DNA of 64,000 nucleotides from Xiphydria camelus (lineage: Eukaryota > Arthropoda > Insecta > Hymenoptera > Xiphydriidae): positions 22,277,687 to 22,341,686 of the forward strand of contig OY783195.1 in assembly GCA_963678675.1 (NCBI GenBank), read 5' to 3'. The notes below the pieces were generated by a model. It did not search any database. It worked only from the letters and a program-made list of their open reading frames with translations, and was not told the origin of the DNA. The stretch's first letter is position 1; each line of letters begins with the position of its first letter. The translations under genes were made by a program, and so were the position numbers. Below, piece after piece: positions 61,689 to 64,000 of the stretch.

Positions 61689-64000
61689 TATCTTATATTT
61701 ATATCAATAGTTTACATAGTAGGTATTCCCATAAAATGCTGCTTCGCGGCTCACGACACGTCAGCCTTGTAAGTGTTAAATGCTCGTCGAACGAGCAGCA
61801 TTTACACCGGAGAAGGATGGCGGGTAACGGGTCGTAAATTTCAATTAATTACTTCCTATCAGTGCGGGGCATATTGGCTGCCATTTCGTTATTTATTATT
61901 ACGTCGTTCACACTGCTAATTCGAGAGTTACTCTAACTGGGACTTTACCGTAGACACGGGAAGGGAGATTTTCGTAGGTTCCAATTTTTAATAAGAGCTT
62001 TATTATTGCTTGAAGTAGGACTTTTTTTTATAATTTGGAAAGGATCTTATGTTCTTTTACTATCGTGACAACAGCACAATTATTTGGAATTATGTACTTA
62101 ACTTGAAGAAAGTATTACGATGCATTTTATATAGAAGAGCTTAATATACATTTTTTGAGCAATGTGCATAGAACAAACTTTTCTTTGAGAAGTATACTAT
62201 TCATATACTTTTATTTTTATCTTTCTATTCTTATAATTCGTTCATTTCGTGCAACTGTAATTTCTGCAAGTCTTTTCGTTCTTCTAAAACTCTTAACTCT
62301 TCTTGTTATAATGTCTACAGGATAGTCAATGGTCGAAAGTGAAAAAATACTTATATTAACCAATTTTTAATTAAAGAATATAGGTACTTACTTATATAAT
62401 ACTAATTTTATTATTACTATACAAGTATCTATAAGAGCTCTGTAGATTTTTTACTTCTGAACAAGAAAGACTTCTTTAGTCAAGGCCGGTATTCATAGTA
62501 AGATCTCAAATATATACAGGGTGTTTCATATGCATGCGGCACAACTTCAAGGGATGATTCCCTGGATGATTCTAAGCATTTTTTGCCCTATGATGATTTT
62601 TCGAAAAACGACCACCATTTCGGCGCTTGGGGCGATCAATGTTTATTAACAAGAGTATTTATTTTACATTGTAAGGCTCTACAATCTACAAGAATTGTTG
62701 AAAATGTCCACCACCAGCCCAGATACATGCATCCAATCTTCAAAATGACATTTGGCCCTGTAGCGTCGAACGTGATTGGTTGAACAAAACATAGGGACGC
62801 CCTCTAGCGCCGAAACGGCGCGTTTTTCGAAAAATCATCGTAGGGCGAAAAATGCTTAGAATCATCTAGGGAATCACCTCTTGAAGTTGTGCCGCATGTT
62901 TATGAAACACCCGTATAAGATAGTCTGAAGTCAGCGCTCTTACGAATAAGAAACCTCCTAAGTCATATTGAAATGTGATTATATAAATACTAATCTTTAG
63001 TTTTTCTTTTTGCACACTGAACGCATAAATGTGCTTTACTAATATGAATGTAATGTTTCTGTATACTTTAAATTCCTTTAACATTTTTTGTATTTCGATG
63101 GTTCAATTTGAAAGACTTTATACTTACACTGAGAGATTAGTGTATAGTTAATGAGCCTACACTTGATTATGGCGAAAAAATATTTCTTTGGCCAAGCAAA
63201 TATTCGTTAACTTCTTGTCACGTTCGCCCTCTTCACATTCGAATGAAATAAGTTTTCTAATTAACGTATATTTGCTCGATCCAAGAAATTTCTTTTTCAT
63301 TATAATCACAAGTATACATTGATTAACTATAAGGTAAGTTTGCGGAGATGACCATACGGGAGAGGTGATCAATTAAAATATTTTATTCAACATTTGACTA
63401 AAGATATGGGGTTCTGTGTTCCCAATTTACATTTCCCATCACAACTGTCGTGATATAATGTTTTAGATTCTCAAGAAGAAAATTGCAAATTGTTTATTCT
63501 TCAACATTTAATTCAAAACTAGTCTCAAAACAGTTTAGATGATACGATAAGGAGCAAAATTTCATAATATATTTATCATGTTGTTTTGCTCTTTCTTGTA
63601 GTTTGTAAACCACTAATTAGAAAATCATACAATTTTGTTTACTTCATCAAAAAGATGTTTTTTCGTAATGAATCGTCTCGTTCATACGATTGGGAGAAGA
63701 TGGCCGTATGTAATTTATAATATGATCTAGGATGAAAAAGCGAAAAATTAAAGCAAAAAATCTAAAACTAGTGATGAGAAGCTAGTTCTGAAAAATAAAA
63801 GTAAAAAGTGCAAATATATACCTACAAATGGGAAAACAAATATTACTGCTAGAATGAAGATCATTGGATATAAGATGTATTCTTGCGACCTATCGAATGT
63901 AAAAAATTGCACTAATTAGTAAATATGTGTCCAAAGTATGGTCCAGTGTATATGAAGAAAGGAAAATAGAGAGTGGTAAGAGATATTGAGCAACATTTCC
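61689..64000. other. Non-coding, AT-rich, no gene recognised
   Basis: AT-rich sequence to the end of the window apart from the fold-back at 62517-62913. No further ATG16L1 exon or transposase was seen. Confidence 0.45.
62517..62913. repeat. Fold-back element, CAGGGTG family (397 bp)
   Basis: The left end is CAGGGTGTTTCATATGCATG, with TATA at 62513-62516 and 62914-62917. The right end reads, inverted, CGGGTGTTTCATAAACATG, with one base lost at the tip. Arms continue through GCGGCACAACTTCAAG, GATTCTAAGCATTTTT and GATGATTTTTCGAAAAACG, then a longer loop. No coding capacity. Confidence 0.88.

Overview
This looks like an insect nuclear genome segment. It is AT-rich with GC-richer islands, has spliced genes with GT/AG introns, and carries insect-type transposons (piggyBac, mariner, pogo/Tigger, gypsy, Jockey/R1-like LINEs). 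A hymenopteran such as an ant is my best guess from the repeat style, but no single feature proves it.

The only host gene I recognise is the autophagy gene ATG16L1 on the + strand. Three consecutive exons (1973-2111, 7069-7174, 8300-8442) have matching phases and encode the linker and the first WD40 repeats. The coiled-coil part should lie left of the window. No later WD40 exon was found to the right, so the remaining 55 kb is either a very large intron or lies beyond an assembly or structural break. A 150 bp (CA)n tract starts about 30 bp after the first donor site.

From 9 kb onward the window is mostly transposable elements. 10.2-13.2 kb is a piggyBac element with an apparently complete 586-residue, three-exon transposase. 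17.7-18.6 kb is a deleted mariner. 22.9-25.6 kb is a decayed Mutator-like transposase gene whose C-terminal part is a DEDDh 3'-5' exonuclease. It is interrupted by a GC-rich LINE (25.6-29.1 kb) with an intact gag-like ORF1 and a chimeric ORF2 lacking reverse transcriptase. Next comes a gypsy retrotransposon (29.3-33.0 kb) with in-frame RT damage and no integrase. Its 5' LTR holds a tandem array of six hairpins with a conserved loop and covarying stems. 33.1-37.4 kb is a pogo-like transposase relic split by two later insertions. 39.1-41.1 kb holds two TTAA-flanked piggyBac-type non-autonomous elements sharing one TTAA. 41.2-42.6 kb is a nested pogo-like deletion derivative. 53.6-54.0 kb is a mariner relic, 57.1-58.0 kb a LINE gag relic, and 59.4-61.7 kb another pogo-like element invaded by a (TC)n tract.

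Across the window lies a family of palindromic fold-back elements. All begin CAGGGTG or a one-base variant and sit in TATA-like sites, but their interiors are unrelated (5.0, 9.1, 14.7, 40.0, 44.1, 51.6 and 62.5 kb). Other fold-backs have different ends. The remaining stretches (about 13.2-14.7, 18.9-21.6, 37.4-39.1, 42.6-44.1, 46.3-51.6, 52.5-57.1, 58.0-59.4 and 61.7-64 kb) contain no gene I can support. Nothing resembling rRNA, tRNA or CRISPR was recognised.
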